Notes: generated by a model not told the origin, from the sequence alone. A DNA stretch of 64,000 bases from an uncultured Saccharospirillaceae bacterium (GCA_947503895.1 CANNFT010000001.1:186001-250000); one strand, 5' to 3'. Shown: positions 28,748 through 38,433, numbered from the stretch's first letter. Made by a program: numbers and translations.

Positions 28748-29854
28748 CTAAGCGCCACACTCCGAAATAAAATCCTCGAATTTGTGAATGTGCTGTTCTA
28801 ATTCGCTTTGGCTATCCGCCACGATATTAATATGACCCAGCTTTCGATTTAAGCGCTCTGTTTTTCCATATAAATGCAGATGTGCTGAAGGCTCGGCCAT
28901 CACTAAAGCCCGATCGCCCGTTTTGCCGATGATGTTTACCATGGCGGCGTGCGAGTGTCGACAGGCCGTGCTACCCAGTGGGAAGCCACAGATCGCGCGA
29001 ACATGATTCTCAAATTGGCTGGTTTCAGCCCCTTCAATTGTCCAATGTCCGGAGTTGTGAACTCTGGGCGCCATTTCATTCGCGACCAAGCCACTGTCCG
29101 TATCAAATAGTTCAAGCGTTAACACACCTACGTGCCCTAGGTGATCCAGTAGATGGGTGATGTAGGTTTCAGCTTGCTGTTGCTTTGCCATGTCCAGATT
29201 GGGTGCTGGAACCTTAGATACTCGCAGGATGCCTTCATGATGATCGTTTTCAGCAATCGGGTAGACAACGGTGTTGCCGTTTGTGTCGCGAGCAGCGATC
29301 ACAGACAACTCCCGCGTAAAATTGACGAAAGCCTCCGCAATCAGCTCATTGCCTTGCAGCTTTTCCCAGGCCGCGTCAATGTCGTCTATTGATTTGACGA
29401 CCGCTTGTCCTTTGCCATCGTACCCCATCGTCGTTGTTTTTAGCACGACCGGTGTGCCCAGTGCATTCACTGCGCTGATGAGTTCAACTTTACTGGTAAC
29501 TCGTTTGAAGTCAGGTGTGGCAATGCCTAAATCACGGAAGGTGTTTTTCTCTGTCAATCGATGTTGGCTTTGACGAAGTGAATGACTGCTTGGAAAGACC
29601 GGTGTGGATTGCGCAATGCGTTCGACTAGATTTGCGTCGATATTTTCACTTTCATAGGTTACGACGTCGACAGAATCGATAAATCGAGTTAAAGCGCCAT
29701 CTTCGTTAGGGTCAATGACTTCCCCAAGTCGAGCAGATGGAGAATTCTTGGCTTGGTCAAAGAATACGAACTCAACATCAAGTGGAGTTCCCGCTAGCGC
29801 CATCATTCGGCCTAGCTGGCCTGCGCCGAGTACACCGATACGTTTTGCTGGCAT
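28748..29854 (-). CDS. purK: N5-carboxyaminoimidazole ribonucleotide synthase PurK
   Basis: 368 residues. ATP-grasp enzyme beginning KRIGVLGAGQLGRMMALAG, with TTMGYDGKGQ and VNFTRELSVIAAR motifs and the MAPRVHNSGHWTIEGA signature. It makes N5-CAIR from AIR, ATP and bicarbonate in purine synthesis. Its ATG shares bases with the purE stop (TAATG at 29854), so the two are translated as a coupled pair. Confidence 0.97.
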   Translation of the reverse strand: MPAKRIGVLGAGQLGRMMALAGTPLDVEFVFFDQAKNSPSARLGEVIDPNEDGALTRFIDSVDVVTYESENIDANLVERIAQSTPVFPSSHSLRQSQHRLTEKNTFRDLGIATPDFKRVTSKVELISAVNALGTPVVLKTTTMGYDGKGQAVVKSIDDIDAAWEKLQGNELIAEAFVNFTRELSVIAARDTNGNTVVYPIAENDHHEGILRVSKVPAPNLDMAKQQQAETYITHLLDHLGHVGVLTLELFDTDSGLVANEMAPRVHNSGHWTIEGAETSQFENHVRAICGFPLGSTACRHSHAAMVNIIGKTGDRALVMAEPSAHLHLYGKTERLNRKLGHINIVADSQSELEQHIHKFEDFISECGA

Positions 29855-30348
29855 TATAAATCCCTTGGGTCAGGTATCGATAAAACTTTGTCTGTTTGGT
29901 TTTGGCGAAATGCTTTTAATTTTTGAGTGACGTCAGCATCGTTCAAACCAATTATTTGGGCTGCCATGATACCAGCATTGGCTGCGCCTGCCGGTCCAAT
30001 AGCCAATGTTCCAACTGCAATGCCAGCGGGCATCTGTGCAATAGAAAGCAGCGAGTCAATACCGTTAAGTGCTTTACTTTTGACGGGAACGCCGAGAACC
30101 GGCAAATGGGTTTTAGCGGCTACCATACCAGGCAAATGTGCTGCACCGCCTGCACCCGCGATAATCACTTTAATGCCTCGTTGTTCGGCAGATTCAGCGT
30201 ATTCAAACAGAAGATCGGGAGTTCTGTGAGCAGAGACGACTTTAACTTCATAGCTAACGCCCATGGCGATCAGCATTTCTTCGGCTTTGCTCATGGTATC
30301 CCAGTCTGAGGTGGATCCCATGATGATGCCCACTTGAGGTTGACTCAT
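29854..30348 (-). CDS. purE: N5-CAIR mutase PurE (class I)
   Basis: 164 residues from ATG 30348, which has GAGGA upstream and gives the usual N-terminus [19 protein letters not shown]; the frame extends back to 30387 without conservation. Signatures: [30 protein letters not shown]. It converts N5-CAIR to CAIR, the step after PurK. The presence of PurK next to it supports class I function. Confidence 0.97.
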   Translation of the reverse strand: MSQPQVGIIMGSTSDWDTMSKAEEMLIAMGVSYEVKVVSAHRTPDLLFEYAESAEQRGIKVIIAGAGGAAHLPGMVAAKTHLPVLGVPVKSKALNGIDSLLSIAQMPAGIAVGTLAIGPAGAANAGIMAAQIIGLNDADVTQKLKAFRQNQTDKVLSIPDPRDL

Positions 30349-30409
30349 TCTAAAGTCCTCATTTTTGCGAGCGCGGCATTCTAGCATAATTATAGTTTGG
30401 TTAAAGACG

Positions 30410-30436
30410 CCAAAGGCCAGTATTACTGGCCTTTGG
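30410..30436 (-). terminator. Hairpin between DAHP synthase gene and purE
   Basis: CCAAAGGCCAGT (30410-30421), loop ATT, ACTGGCCTTTGG (30425-30436). The arms are perfect. On the minus strand, downstream of the DAHP synthase gene, the following bases CGTCTTTAACC have only a poor T-run, so it may instead be an attenuator or barrier. Confidence 0.6.
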
Positions 30437-30505
30437 TAACTTTTTACCTGATCGAATAATCAGCTTTTAAAGCAAGTCTTTCCATTCTTTAGTGGTCAAG
30501 ATCGA

Positions 30506-31573
30506 TTATCGGTTGGGTAAAACATCTTTTAACTTAGCTCTCATACTTCTAACCGCATCTTCGGTTTGTTCCCAAGAAATGCAGCCATCCGTAACAGACA
30601 TGCCGTACTCCATGTCCTCTAAATTCTCGGTGATATCCTGACGACCAAACTTAATATGTGATTCCACCATTAGCCCGACGATGGATTGATTACCCTCTAA
30701 AATTTGATTAGCAACATTATCCATGACCAGTGGCTGTAGGGCAGGGTCTTTACTTGAGTTAGCGTGACTGCAGTCCACCATAATATTGTTGGGAATGCCC
30801 GACTTCTCTATTTCTTGTTCGCAGAGCGCAATACTGACGCTGTCATAATTTGGCTTACCGCCACCACCACGCAGTACGACATGGCCGTATGGGTTTCCCT
30901 TGGTTTCAATCACACTGACTTGGCCTTCACCGTTGATGCCTAAGAATCGGTGTGGTTTGGCGACTGACTGAAGGGCATTAATTGCGACCGTTAGGCTCCC
31001 GTCGGTGCCATTCTTAAATCCAACGGATGAAGAAAGACCGCTCGCCATCTCTCTGTGGGTTTGACTCTCTGTCGTGCGGGCACCGATAGCTGACCAGCCA
31101 ATTAGATCCTGTAGATATTGTGGAGAGATAGGATCCAGTGCTTCGGTTGACAGTGGTAATCCCATTTCTGCTAGATCAATCAACAGCTTACGAGAGATTT
31201 TTAAACCATCTTCTATCTTAAACGTGTCATTTAGGTAAGGATCATTAATCAGGCCTTTCCAGCCAACAGTCGTACGAGGCTTTTCGAAATACACACGCAT
31301 CACCAGCAGGATAGTGTCACTTACTTCCTCTGAAAGGGCTTTCAGTCGCTTTGCGTAGTCGTGAGCGGCATTCACATCATGGATAGAGCAGGGGCCGATC
31401 ACCATAAATAGGCGATGGTCTTTACGATCTAGGATATTGCGTACAGCTTCTCGTCCTTTTTCGACGCTGCTCATGGCAGTTTCGGAAATTGGCAGCTCAG
31501 CTTTTAGCTGTTCTGGAGTGATGAGAGGCGTGGCGCTTTCAATGTTTAGATCTTCTACGCGTTTATTAGACAT
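30506..31573 (-). CDS. 3-deoxy-7-phosphoheptulonate (DAHP) synthase, class I alpha
   Basis: 355 residues from ATG 31573. The AroF/G/H family is unmistakable: MVIGPCSIHD, VYFEKPRTTVGWKGLINDP, GARTTESQTHREMASGLS and DCSHANSSKDP. It condenses PEP with erythrose 4-phosphate, the entry to aromatic synthesis. Which amino acid inhibits it cannot be read off, so no isozyme letter is assigned. A longer frame starts at ATG 31639 with an AGGG site and would add 22 residues, but homologues I remember start at the internal Met. Upstream 31574-31690 is divergent from the DUF72 gene. Confidence 0.94.
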   Translation of the reverse strand: MSNKRVEDLNIESATPLITPEQLKAELPISETAMSSVEKGREAVRNILDRKDHRLFMVIGPCSIHDVNAAHDYAKRLKALSEEVSDTILLVMRVYFEKPRTTVGWKGLINDPYLNDTFKIEDGLKISRKLLIDLAEMGLPLSTEALDPISPQYLQDLIGWSAIGARTTESQTHREMASGLSSSVGFKNGTDGSLTVAINALQSVAKPHRFLGINGEGQVSVIETKGNPYGHVVLRGGGGKPNYDSVSIALCEQEIEKSGIPNNIMVDCSHANSSKDPALQPLVMDNVANQILEGNQSIVGLMVESHIKFGRQDITENLEDMEYGMSVTDGCISWEQTEDAVRSMRAKLKDVLPNR

Positions 31574-31690
31574 ATATTTATTCCGCGAGCTTAATGTTCT
31601 GTTCAAGAAGCGGCTATGATAGTCCACTTTCGTTGACATCTTAAACCCTATATTGGGGAAATTGGCTTAGGACAAGTACATTAATCCATT

Positions 31691-32542
31691 ATGGCTTTAT
31701 ATATTGGATGCCCAATGTGGCAGCATAAAGACTGGACTTTTCAAAAAAGGGTGGCCGATTCACCGCTGACTTCCTATGCGCGGTTTTTCAATTCGGTCGA
31801 AGGCAACACCACCTTCTATGCCGTTCCTCCTGTATCAACATGGCAAAAGTGGCGTGATTCTGTACCGCAGGGATTTAAATTTAGTTTTAAGCTCCCGAAG
31901 CCTGTTACGCACTTGGGTAACTGGCAAAACTGCACGGAATATGACCAATTTTTTGAGGGTCTAAGCGTTCTTCAGCAGGTCGGCCCGATTCAAATTCAAT
32001 TGCCGGCACGTTTCGGCCCCAATTCGATGGATAGACTGCATCAATTTATCGACCAGTTACCCAAAGATTATGACTATTCCGTAGAAGTTCGGCACACAGA
32101 CTTTTTCTTGAAAGATGCTCAAGAAAAGGCATTTAACCAGCTACTCCTAAGCTATGAAGTAAATAGAACTCTATTTGATACTCGGCCGCTCTTTAATATG
32201 AAGCAGGATACGTTGTCGATTTTGGATGCCAAAGGAAAAAAGCCTCGGGTGCCTTGTCACGTCATTTCAACCGGATCAGCGCCTGTCATTCGCTATATTG
32301 GTTACTCGAACCTAGCCGATAATCAGGTCTGGCTTGAGCCTTGGGTGAGTAAAATCCGGCATTGGCTAAAGATGGGGAAAGACGTGCACTTCTTTCTTCA
32401 CACTCCAGATAACATTAGAAGCCCTTGGTTGGCCCTTGACGTGGCAAAATGGATAGAAGATGCGTCAGTGACGTCTGCGAGTGCGTTCTTAAGCGGTTCT
32501 CGTGTACTCGATACGCACTCGCAGTCCGATTTGTTTGGTTGA
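31691..32542 (+). CDS. DUF72 (YecE-like) family protein
   Basis: 283 residues. The DUF72 TIM-barrel-like pattern is present: YIGCPMWQHKDW at the start, FNSVEGNTTFYAVPPVSTWQKWRDSVPQGFKFSFKLPK (in part), and PIQIQLPARFGP. Function is unknown in the family; some members are proposed to be hydrolases or nucleic-acid related. No signal peptide. Its stop codon lies two bases from the end of the convergent small helix-turn-helix gene. Confidence 0.9.
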   Translation: MALYIGCPMWQHKDWTFQKRVADSPLTSYARFFNSVEGNTTFYAVPPVSTWQKWRDSVPQGFKFSFKLPKPVTHLGNWQNCTEYDQFFEGLSVLQQVGPIQIQLPARFGPNSMDRLHQFIDQLPKDYDYSVEVRHTDFFLKDAQEKAFNQLLLSYEVNRTLFDTRPLFNMKQDTLSILDAKGKKPRVPCHVISTGSAPVIRYIGYSNLADNQVWLEPWVSKIRHWLKMGKDVHFFLHTPDNIRSPWLALDVAKWIEDASVTSASAFLSGSRVLDTHSQSDLFG

Positions 32543-32544
32543 CA

Positions 32545-32724
32545 TTACTTGTGTAATTGATCATGTATCTGCTTGTATTTTAAAACGTCTGTTTCAGGGA
32601 ACTTAACGTCGTTCCCTTGCTTTTCGCTCTTCAGTAGGTGCTCTCGGGCCCAACGTTTAACCGTCGTTTCGCTGACATCAAACATTTGGGATACTTCTTT
32701 TAGGGTCAATAACTTATCCGCCAT
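32545..32724 (-). CDS. Small helix-turn-helix DNA-binding protein (excisionase/MerR-like)
   Basis: 59 residues, below usual gene-finding cut-offs. ATG 32724 is preceded by GGAG with a 7-base gap on the minus strand. The product begins MADKLLTLKEVSQMFDVSET, continues TVKRWAREHLLKSEKQGNDV, then KFPETDVLKYKQIHDQLHK. LTLKEVSQMFDVSETTVKRWAREHLL is the HTH_17/MerR-type winged helix-turn-helix with the recognition-helix VKRW, and KFPETDVLKY the usual wing and linker. Such proteins bind DNA as phage excisionases or small regulators. No integrase lies nearby, so a regulator of the divergent stress gene is more likely. Palindromes lie in the shared 116-base promoter region. Confidence 0.85.
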   Translation of the reverse strand: MADKLLTLKEVSQMFDVSETTVKRWAREHLLKSEKQGNDVKFPETDVLKYKQIHDQLHK

Positions 32725-32774
32725 TTCTTCACTCCTTCGTAGGACTTCACTTTTCTACACGCTTACAGTTTAGC

Positions 32775-32790
32775 CCATCAATTTTGATGG
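32775..32790. repeat. Operator-like palindrome 1, HTH/usp promoter region
   Basis: CCATCAA-TT-TTGATGG: seven-base perfect arms with a two-base spacer, in the divergent promoter region of the small HTH gene and the universal stress gene. Confidence 0.5.
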
Positions 32791-32798
32791 TGGGTGCT

Positions 32799-32814
32799 AT
32801 GCTTAGTTAAGCAT
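32799..32814. repeat. Operator-like palindrome 2, HTH/usp promoter region
   Basis: ATGCTTA-GT-TAAGCAT: seven-base perfect arms and two-base spacer, 27 bases before the usp ATG, so binding here could block its transcription or translation. Confidence 0.5.
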
Positions 32815-32840
32815 CGTTGTTGGCATTTTGTTGTAGCCAT

Positions 32841-33341
32841 ATGATCAAACGTATTTTGTACGCCGCCGATTTGGGTCTCTATGGCCCATACCTCATGAAG
32901 AAAATTGGTGAGCTGGCTTTCAGCTCCCAAGCCAAAGTGGATGTATTGCATGTCGTTGAACCCATGGGGGTTTTTGCTGAATCCATTATCAATACTTATA
33001 TTTCAGAGAAAGAGCGTGATTACTTGCGCAATCAAGGTGTTGAAGAGGTGTTGAGCAGAATTCGAGCGCAGGTGATCGATGCTTTGGACGCGGACTACTC
33101 GCTGGGCAATGAAAATGTATCTTTAGGCGAAGTATTGGTTGAGCTTGGTGATCCTGCAGAAACCATCATTCAGCAAGCTATTACAAGAAAAGCGGATCTT
33201 ATAGCAATCGGCAGCCACGGTGAACAAGCGTATCGCGGTCGAATAATCGGCTCAGTGGTCGCCAAAGTACTGCAAGTTTCCACTGTGCCGGTTTATATGA
33301 TCCCGATGGTGAGTCTGAATGACCTCGGACGCTCTCAGTGA
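32841..33341 (+). CDS. Universal stress protein (UspA family)
   Basis: 166 residues from ATG 32841 (MIKRILYAADLG), the conserved beta-1 strand; an in-frame TTG at 32817 would add eight unrelated residues. The ATP-binding motif G-x2-G-x9-G-S is present as GSHGEQAYRGRIIGS, so this is an ATP-binding type. UspA proteins accumulate under starvation or stress and modulate targets by binding. Divergent from the small HTH gene. No clear ribosome site precedes the ATG, so translation may be weak or regulated. Confidence 0.9.
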   Translation: MIKRILYAADLGLYGPYLMKKIGELAFSSQAKVDVLHVVEPMGVFAESIINTYISEKERDYLRNQGVEEVLSRIRAQVIDALDADYSLGNENVSLGEVLVELGDPAETIIQQAITRKADLIAIGSHGEQAYRGRIIGSVVAKVLQVSTVPVYMIPMVSLNDLGRSQ

Positions 33342-33365
33342 TTACATTGAATAGCCAAGTATGAT

Positions 33366-34154
33366 TTAAGAGAAGAAGGCATACTTTGCACCAATAACCA
33401 TCAATAGACTGGCTAAGGCTGGGCGTAGTAGCTTTTCTGGTAGCCGACTCCCCAATTTGGTCCCGATGTGAATAGCAGGCAGAGAGCCGATCAGCAGTGC
33501 ACCGAGCAGCGCGTAGTTCACATTGCCAAGGGAAAGGTGCACAAGCCCGCCCACCAGTGTGAGAGGGACTGCATGCGCTAGGTCTGTACCGACGACATTA
33601 GTCGACCGCAGCATTGGGTAGAGAATTAATAAGATGGCTGTGCCAATGGCACCTGCGCCAACCGATGAAAGGGTAACAAAAACACCCAGTAATATTCCCA
33701 TGCAAACTGTCAATCCTGATTTATGCTTTTGAAGGAAGGAATGCTTTTTAGGGTTGGCGGATCGCGTCGCGAACTCTTGCAATTTATTTCGAAACAACAA
33801 TAAGACTGCTGTCAGGATCAACATGACACCGAGACTGGTCGTAATGATGTGCGTGTATTGCTGGTAGTCGGAAAAATAAAATTTGAGGGCAAGTCCGGTG
33901 GCAAGGGCTGCTGGCAGGCTTCCAAGCGCCATGAGTCCTGCAATCGGCCAGTTTATGTTTTTATGTTTATGGTGAGAAACAACGCCGCTGGCTTTGGTGA
34001 TCGCTGCATACAGAAGGTCTGTCCCGACCGCTACATGTGGAGGGATTTGAAAAAGCAGCAGCAGAGGGGTCATTAATGAGCCGCCGCCAATACCGGTTAA
34101 GCCAACGATAAGGCCAACAAATGCACCTGCCGCTGCATATAACAGAAATTCCAT
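33366..34154 (-). CDS. TSUP (TauE/SafE) family sulfite/organosulfur exporter
   Basis: 262 residues with about eight membrane helices in two repeated halves. Each half carries the TSUP pattern: GLIVGLTGIGGGSLMTPLLLLF, then VGTDLLYAAITKASGV near the N-terminus; SSVGAGAIGTAILLILYPML and VVGTDLAHAVPLTLVGG in the second half. The family moves sulfite, sulfonates or related anions. It lies next to cysB and cysH, so export of sulfite or uptake of a sulfur source is plausible but not proven. A large inverted repeat separates it from cysB. Confidence 0.9.
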   Translation of the reverse strand: MEFLLYAAAGAFVGLIVGLTGIGGGSLMTPLLLLFQIPPHVAVGTDLLYAAITKASGVVSHHKHKNINWPIAGLMALGSLPAALATGLALKFYFSDYQQYTHIITTSLGVMLILTAVLLLFRNKLQEFATRSANPKKHSFLQKHKSGLTVCMGILLGVFVTLSSVGAGAIGTAILLILYPMLRSTNVVGTDLAHAVPLTLVGGLVHLSLGNVNYALLGALLIGSLPAIHIGTKLGSRLPEKLLRPALASLLMVIGAKYAFFS

Positions 34155-34208
34155 GAATATAGTCTAAACTCTGAATATACGATCTAAGGGGGAACTGGCT
34201 GGTAAATT

Positions 34209-34239
34209 TATTCTTTTCCATCTATTCTGGAAAAGAATA
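34209..34239. repeat. Large inverted repeat between the TSUP gene and cysB
   Basis: TATTCTTTTCC (34209-34219), 9-base spacer, GGAAAAGAATA (34229-34239). The 11-base arms are perfect. It lies 55 bases upstream of the TSUP start and about 170 upstream of cysB, without a T-run, so it looks more like a regulator site than a terminator. CysB autoregulation is one possibility. Confidence 0.55.
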
Positions 34240-34353
34240 TTTACTTATATTTTTATAACTGATTGTTGATTTAATCGAAAGTTTGTTTAGATAACTCAGT
34301 GTAAAGTTTGAGTTTTGAGCAATGATAGGTCGATGTAAGCATCGATCGACTAA

Positions 34354-35385
<1,032 letters not shown>

Positions 35386-35413
35386 CGGCGGATTTGGGCG
35401 GAAAGGTTGTCTT

Positions 35414-35447
35414 AAAAAGCAGTCGGTCAATAAACCGACTGCTTTTT
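35414..35447. terminator. Bidirectional terminator between cysB and cysH
   Basis: AAAAAGCAGTCGGT (35414-35427), loop CAATAA, ACCGACTGCTTTTT (35434-35447). The arms are perfect with A and T runs. Confidence 0.92.
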
Positions 35448-35450
35448 TCT

Positions 35451-36188
35451 TTATTGCTTAGTGATAATGTTGGTGGCGTGTAGTCCGCACTCTTTACCGC
35501 CTTCATTTTCCCACCACCAGCGGCCTTCACGCTCATGTTGGTTCGGAAGGACTGGCCGCGTGCAAGGTTGGCAACCGATGCTGACGAAACCATTCTCATG
35601 TAGCTTGTTGTATGGCACATCGAACATCTTGATGTAATTCCAGACATCTTCCGATGACCAGTTTGCTAAAGGGTTAAACTTGTACAGTTTCTCATTTGCA
35701 CCTTTGAACCCACTGTCTTCCTGAAATACGGGAATGCTGTTTCTTGTACCAGGGCTTTGATCTTTACGCTGGCCAGTTATCCAAGCATCCAGTGTTTTTA
35801 ATTGACGACGAAGTGGATTGATTTTACGAACTGCGCAGCACTCGTTATGCCCGTCTTCATAGAAACTGAATAGGCCTTTTTCTTTTACGAATGGCTCCAA
35901 CTCAGCAGGGTCTGGGCTAACTACCTCTATTTGTATGCCATAGTGTTTTCTGACCGTTTCCATAAACTCATAAGTTTCAGGGTGTAAACGTCCAGTATCT
36001 AGGCTAAAAACTTTAACGTTCTTGTTGAACTTTAACGCTAAATCGATGAGTACAACGTCTTCGGCTCCGCTAAAGGATACGGCAATGTTGTCAAAGCTTT
36101 CTAATGCCTGTTTTACAATTTGCTTGGGCTGTAGGGCGGTTAAATATTCATCAAATGCGTCTACATCTTGGTAGTTGGGGGCGCTCAT
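35451..36188 (-). CDS. cysH: Assimilatory adenylylsulfate (APS) reductase, Fe-S type
   Basis: 245 residues. PP-loop SFSGAED (38-44), [11 protein letters not shown], and catalytic Cys234 in GGKECGLH. In addition it has Cys117-Cys118 (NECCAVRK) and Cys206-x2-Cys209 ([10 protein letters not shown]), the four-cysteine pattern that binds a [4Fe-4S] cluster and marks the APS-reducing branch, unlike PAPS-reducing E. coli CysH. It would release sulfite from APS with thioredoxin as donor, feeding the sulfite reductase at 25-27 kb. The upstream element at 36221-36237 is shared with cysI. Confidence 0.95.
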   Translation of the reverse strand: MSAPNYQDVDAFDEYLTALQPKQIVKQALESFDNIAVSFSGAEDVVLIDLALKFNKNVKVFSLDTGRLHPETYEFMETVRKHYGIQIEVVSPDPAELEPFVKEKGLFSFYEDGHNECCAVRKINPLRRQLKTLDAWITGQRKDQSPGTRNSIPVFQEDSGFKGANEKLYKFNPLANWSSEDVWNYIKMFDVPYNKLHENGFVSIGCQPCTRPVLPNQHEREGRWWWENEGGKECGLHATNIITKQ

Positions 36189-36220
36189 GGCTCATCTCTC
36201 ATTTATTATTGGGCTAACGG

Positions 36221-36237
36221 TATCAAAGCTGGCTTAT
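36221..36237 (-). promoter_or_regulatory. Shared cys control element upstream of cysH
   Basis: Plus-strand TATCAAAGCTGGCTTAT, 14 of 17 bases identical to the element before cysI and in the same orientation relative to the gene, 33 bases upstream of the cysH ATG. An A/T-rich tract with TTATTCTAAAAAATAA overlaps and follows it. Confidence 0.4.
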
Positions 36238-36447
36238 TCTAAAAAATAATTATTGGATATAATTTAATTCTCTAAACATATATAAAAGCATGGTTCAGTG
36301 AGGTTGCCCTGTATGCAACAACACCATCGCTGATCAGCTTATGAATCTATAGAACGAATTAATTTTGGCACAATTGATCGGTTTTGCTTATCAGGATAGA
36401 GTACGCAGCTTCATTATTATATGCAGTGTGCGATTTGGGGGTGTGGG

Positions 36448-37068
36448 ATGGAATTGGCTTGTCTTGACTTGGAAGGTGTATTGATTCCAGAAATATGGAT
36501 TGAGTTTGCCAACAAAACAGGGATCGAGGCATTAAAAGCCACCACAAGAGACATCCCAGATTATGATGTGCTCATGAAGCAGCGCTTGAAAATATTGGCA
36601 GATAACCAACTCACGTTGCCGGATATACAAGAAGTGATCGCGACTTTGTCTCCACTGGAAGGAGCTAAAGAGTTCATTGATTGGCTTCGGGAGCGATTCC
36701 AAGTCGTTATTCTTTCCGATACCTTTTATGAATTTGCTCAGCCGTTAATGCGACAGTTGGGCTTCCCAACATTGTTGTGTCATAAGCTAGAAGTTGACGA
36801 GAAAGGTATGATTGTTGACTATAAGCTTCGCCAAAAAGACCCGAAACGACAGTCAATTAAAGCATTTCACTCATTGAACTATCGCTGTATCGCTGCAGGC
36901 GATTCATATAATGACACGACGATGCTAGCCGAAGCTGACGCTGGGATTTTATTTAAATCACCGGACAATGTCATCGCAGAATTTCCGCAATTCCCCGCGG
37001 TACATGAGTATGAAGATTTAAAACGTCAGTTTTTAAAAGCCAGTAACAGAACGTTGTCGTTAACGTAG
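36448..37068 (+). CDS. thrH: Phosphoserine/homoserine phosphotransferase ThrH
   Basis: 206 residues from ATG 36448, following GGGGTGTGGG. HAD fold: nucleophile motif LDLEGVLIPE (Asp7, acid Glu9 in place of the usual second Asp), ILSDTFYEF (motif II) and GDSYNDTTML (motif IV). ThrH of Pseudomonas moves phosphate between phosphoserine and homoserine, linking serine and threonine synthesis. The position next to cysH and pabB agrees with P. aeruginosa as I recall it. Confidence 0.93.
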   Translation: MELACLDLEGVLIPEIWIEFANKTGIEALKATTRDIPDYDVLMKQRLKILADNQLTLPDIQEVIATLSPLEGAKEFIDWLRERFQVVILSDTFYEFAQPLMRQLGFPTLLCHKLEVDEKGMIVDYKLRQKDPKRQSIKAFHSLNYRCIAAGDSYNDTTMLAEADAGILFKSPDNVIAEFPQFPAVHEYEDLKRQFLKASNRTLSLT

Positions 37069-37095
37069 AGTTGCATAAAGGCTGGCGGCTGATAT

Positions 37096-38433
37096 TTAGT
37101 CAGCCTCTAGCCACTGCATAAGTTTGCCCACCTTATCCAAACTTTCTTGATATTCCGCCGCACATTCGCTGTCGGCTACAATTCCGCCCCCCCCCCAGCA
37201 ATGTACTTTTTGGTCATCAAACATAAAGCTTCTAATCAGGATATTGGAATCAAAACGCTGGTTGGCTGACCAGTAAAACGTGCTACCACAATAATGCTCC
37301 CTCGCCGTAAACTCCAACTCATCAATGATTTCCATCGCACGTTTTTTAGGCGTGCCGGTAATCGATCCGCCAGGAAATGCTTCTAGTAATAGCTGGAGTG
37401 GTGTGGTGTTCGGTCTAAGTTCGCCTTCAATCGTGCTCACTAAGTGCAATACGGTTGGAAACCACTCAACCTCAAAAAGTGCTGGTACGGTGACTTTGTC
37501 GCAGTTTTTACTCAGATCATTGCGTAAAAGGTCAACAATCATTAAGTTTTCCGCATTATCTTTTGGATGTTGCTTCAAATCGAGTGCATTTTGTTCATCT
37601 ATGCTGGCGTTGAATGTTCTAGGGCGCGTACCTTTAATCGGTCGCGTTTGAACCTTGTTTCCGTTCACTGAAATGAATCTTTCCGGTGATGCGCTGGCCC
37701 AAGTGAGAAACTGAGATTTCCAATAAGTAGCAAATGGTACTTCCGCTCTATTGAATAAATTGACAAAAGCACTGGCTGCAGCCCCGTCATACTTGGCAGA
37801 AAAATGCTGTGTTAAATTGATTTGGTATGCGTCTCCAGCATAGATGTACGCTTTAATGCGATCAAACTTCTCTTTGTAATCTTCCTCTTGCCAACTGGGT
37901 TGAAATGGAGATTTTAAAGTAAATGGTTTGGGGGATTGATGTGATGCTAACGAATCATTAAACAGCTTTGTTAGCACATCTGACCCGACCGAAGATAATT
38001 CCGGCCAATGCACTAGATAACATTTCAACTCAACATGATTCCATAGATAAGCCCAACTGCAAAAAATGATATCGAGAGCTGGTAACTTATGCTGATGCGC
38101 AGACTTTATTTTCAGTAAATTAACGCCAAAATCATAGGATAAATGCCCTAAGATTCCGCCTATAAATGGAAGGTCGTCATAATCACTCGTCGATGACTGG
38201 GTCGGAATGTTTGCCATCCAGTCTTGGCATGTTTGGTATAAGGTCTCGGGTGAATAGTCTCCCGTTTGACCGTTTAAAACAGAATCTTGTGAAGCGCTTA
38301 ATATTGACCATGCGCCATCTTGATGTTGAGGGGATGAACTACCGAAGTAAGCGACCTGCCCATACTGCTCCAATGCGGACAGAAGAGTGGCGTTACAGGC
38401 TAAGTACGGTAATTCAACAACAGACAGACCCAT
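37096..38433 (-). CDS. pabB: Aminodeoxychorismate synthase component I (PabB)
   Basis: 445 residues. Chorismate-binding domain (about 180-445) with VQTRPIKGTRPR (active-site Lys of PabB enzymes), NAENLMIVDLLRNDLSK, GGSITGTPKKRAMEIIDELE and the C-terminal CWGGGGIVADSECAAEYQE. With a PabA glutaminase it makes 4-amino-4-deoxychorismate for folate; no pabA is adjacent. The lack of a TrpE-like feedback motif and the PIKGT lysine argue for PabB. The GGGG codons lie in a run of ten G (C10 at 37187-37196 on the plus strand), a possible slippage site in this essential motif. Confidence 0.93.
   Translation of the reverse strand: MGLSVVELPYLACNATLLSALEQYGQVAYFGSSSPQHQDGAWSILSASQDSVLNGQTGDYSPETLYQTCQDWMANIPTQSSTSDYDDLPFIGGILGHLSYDFGVNLLKIKSAHQHKLPALDIIFCSWAYLWNHVELKCYLVHWPELSSVGSDVLTKLFNDSLASHQSPKPFTLKSPFQPSWQEEDYKEKFDRIKAYIYAGDAYQINLTQHFSAKYDGAAASAFVNLFNRAEVPFATYWKSQFLTWASASPERFISVNGNKVQTRPIKGTRPRTFNASIDEQNALDLKQHPKDNAENLMIVDLLRNDLSKNCDKVTVPALFEVEWFPTVLHLVSTIEGELRPNTTPLQLLLEAFPGGSITGTPKKRAMEIIDELEFTAREHYCGSTFYWSANQRFDSNILIRSFMFDDQKVHCWGGGGIVADSECAAEYQESLDKVGKLMQWLEAD
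37187..37196 (-). repeat. Ten-base G homopolymer inside pabB
   Basis: C10 on the plus strand, G10 in the coding sense, about codons 413-416 within the conserved GGGIVADS motif. The frame is intact as given. Runs of this length are prone to replication slippage and to sequencing error. Confidence 0.9.
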
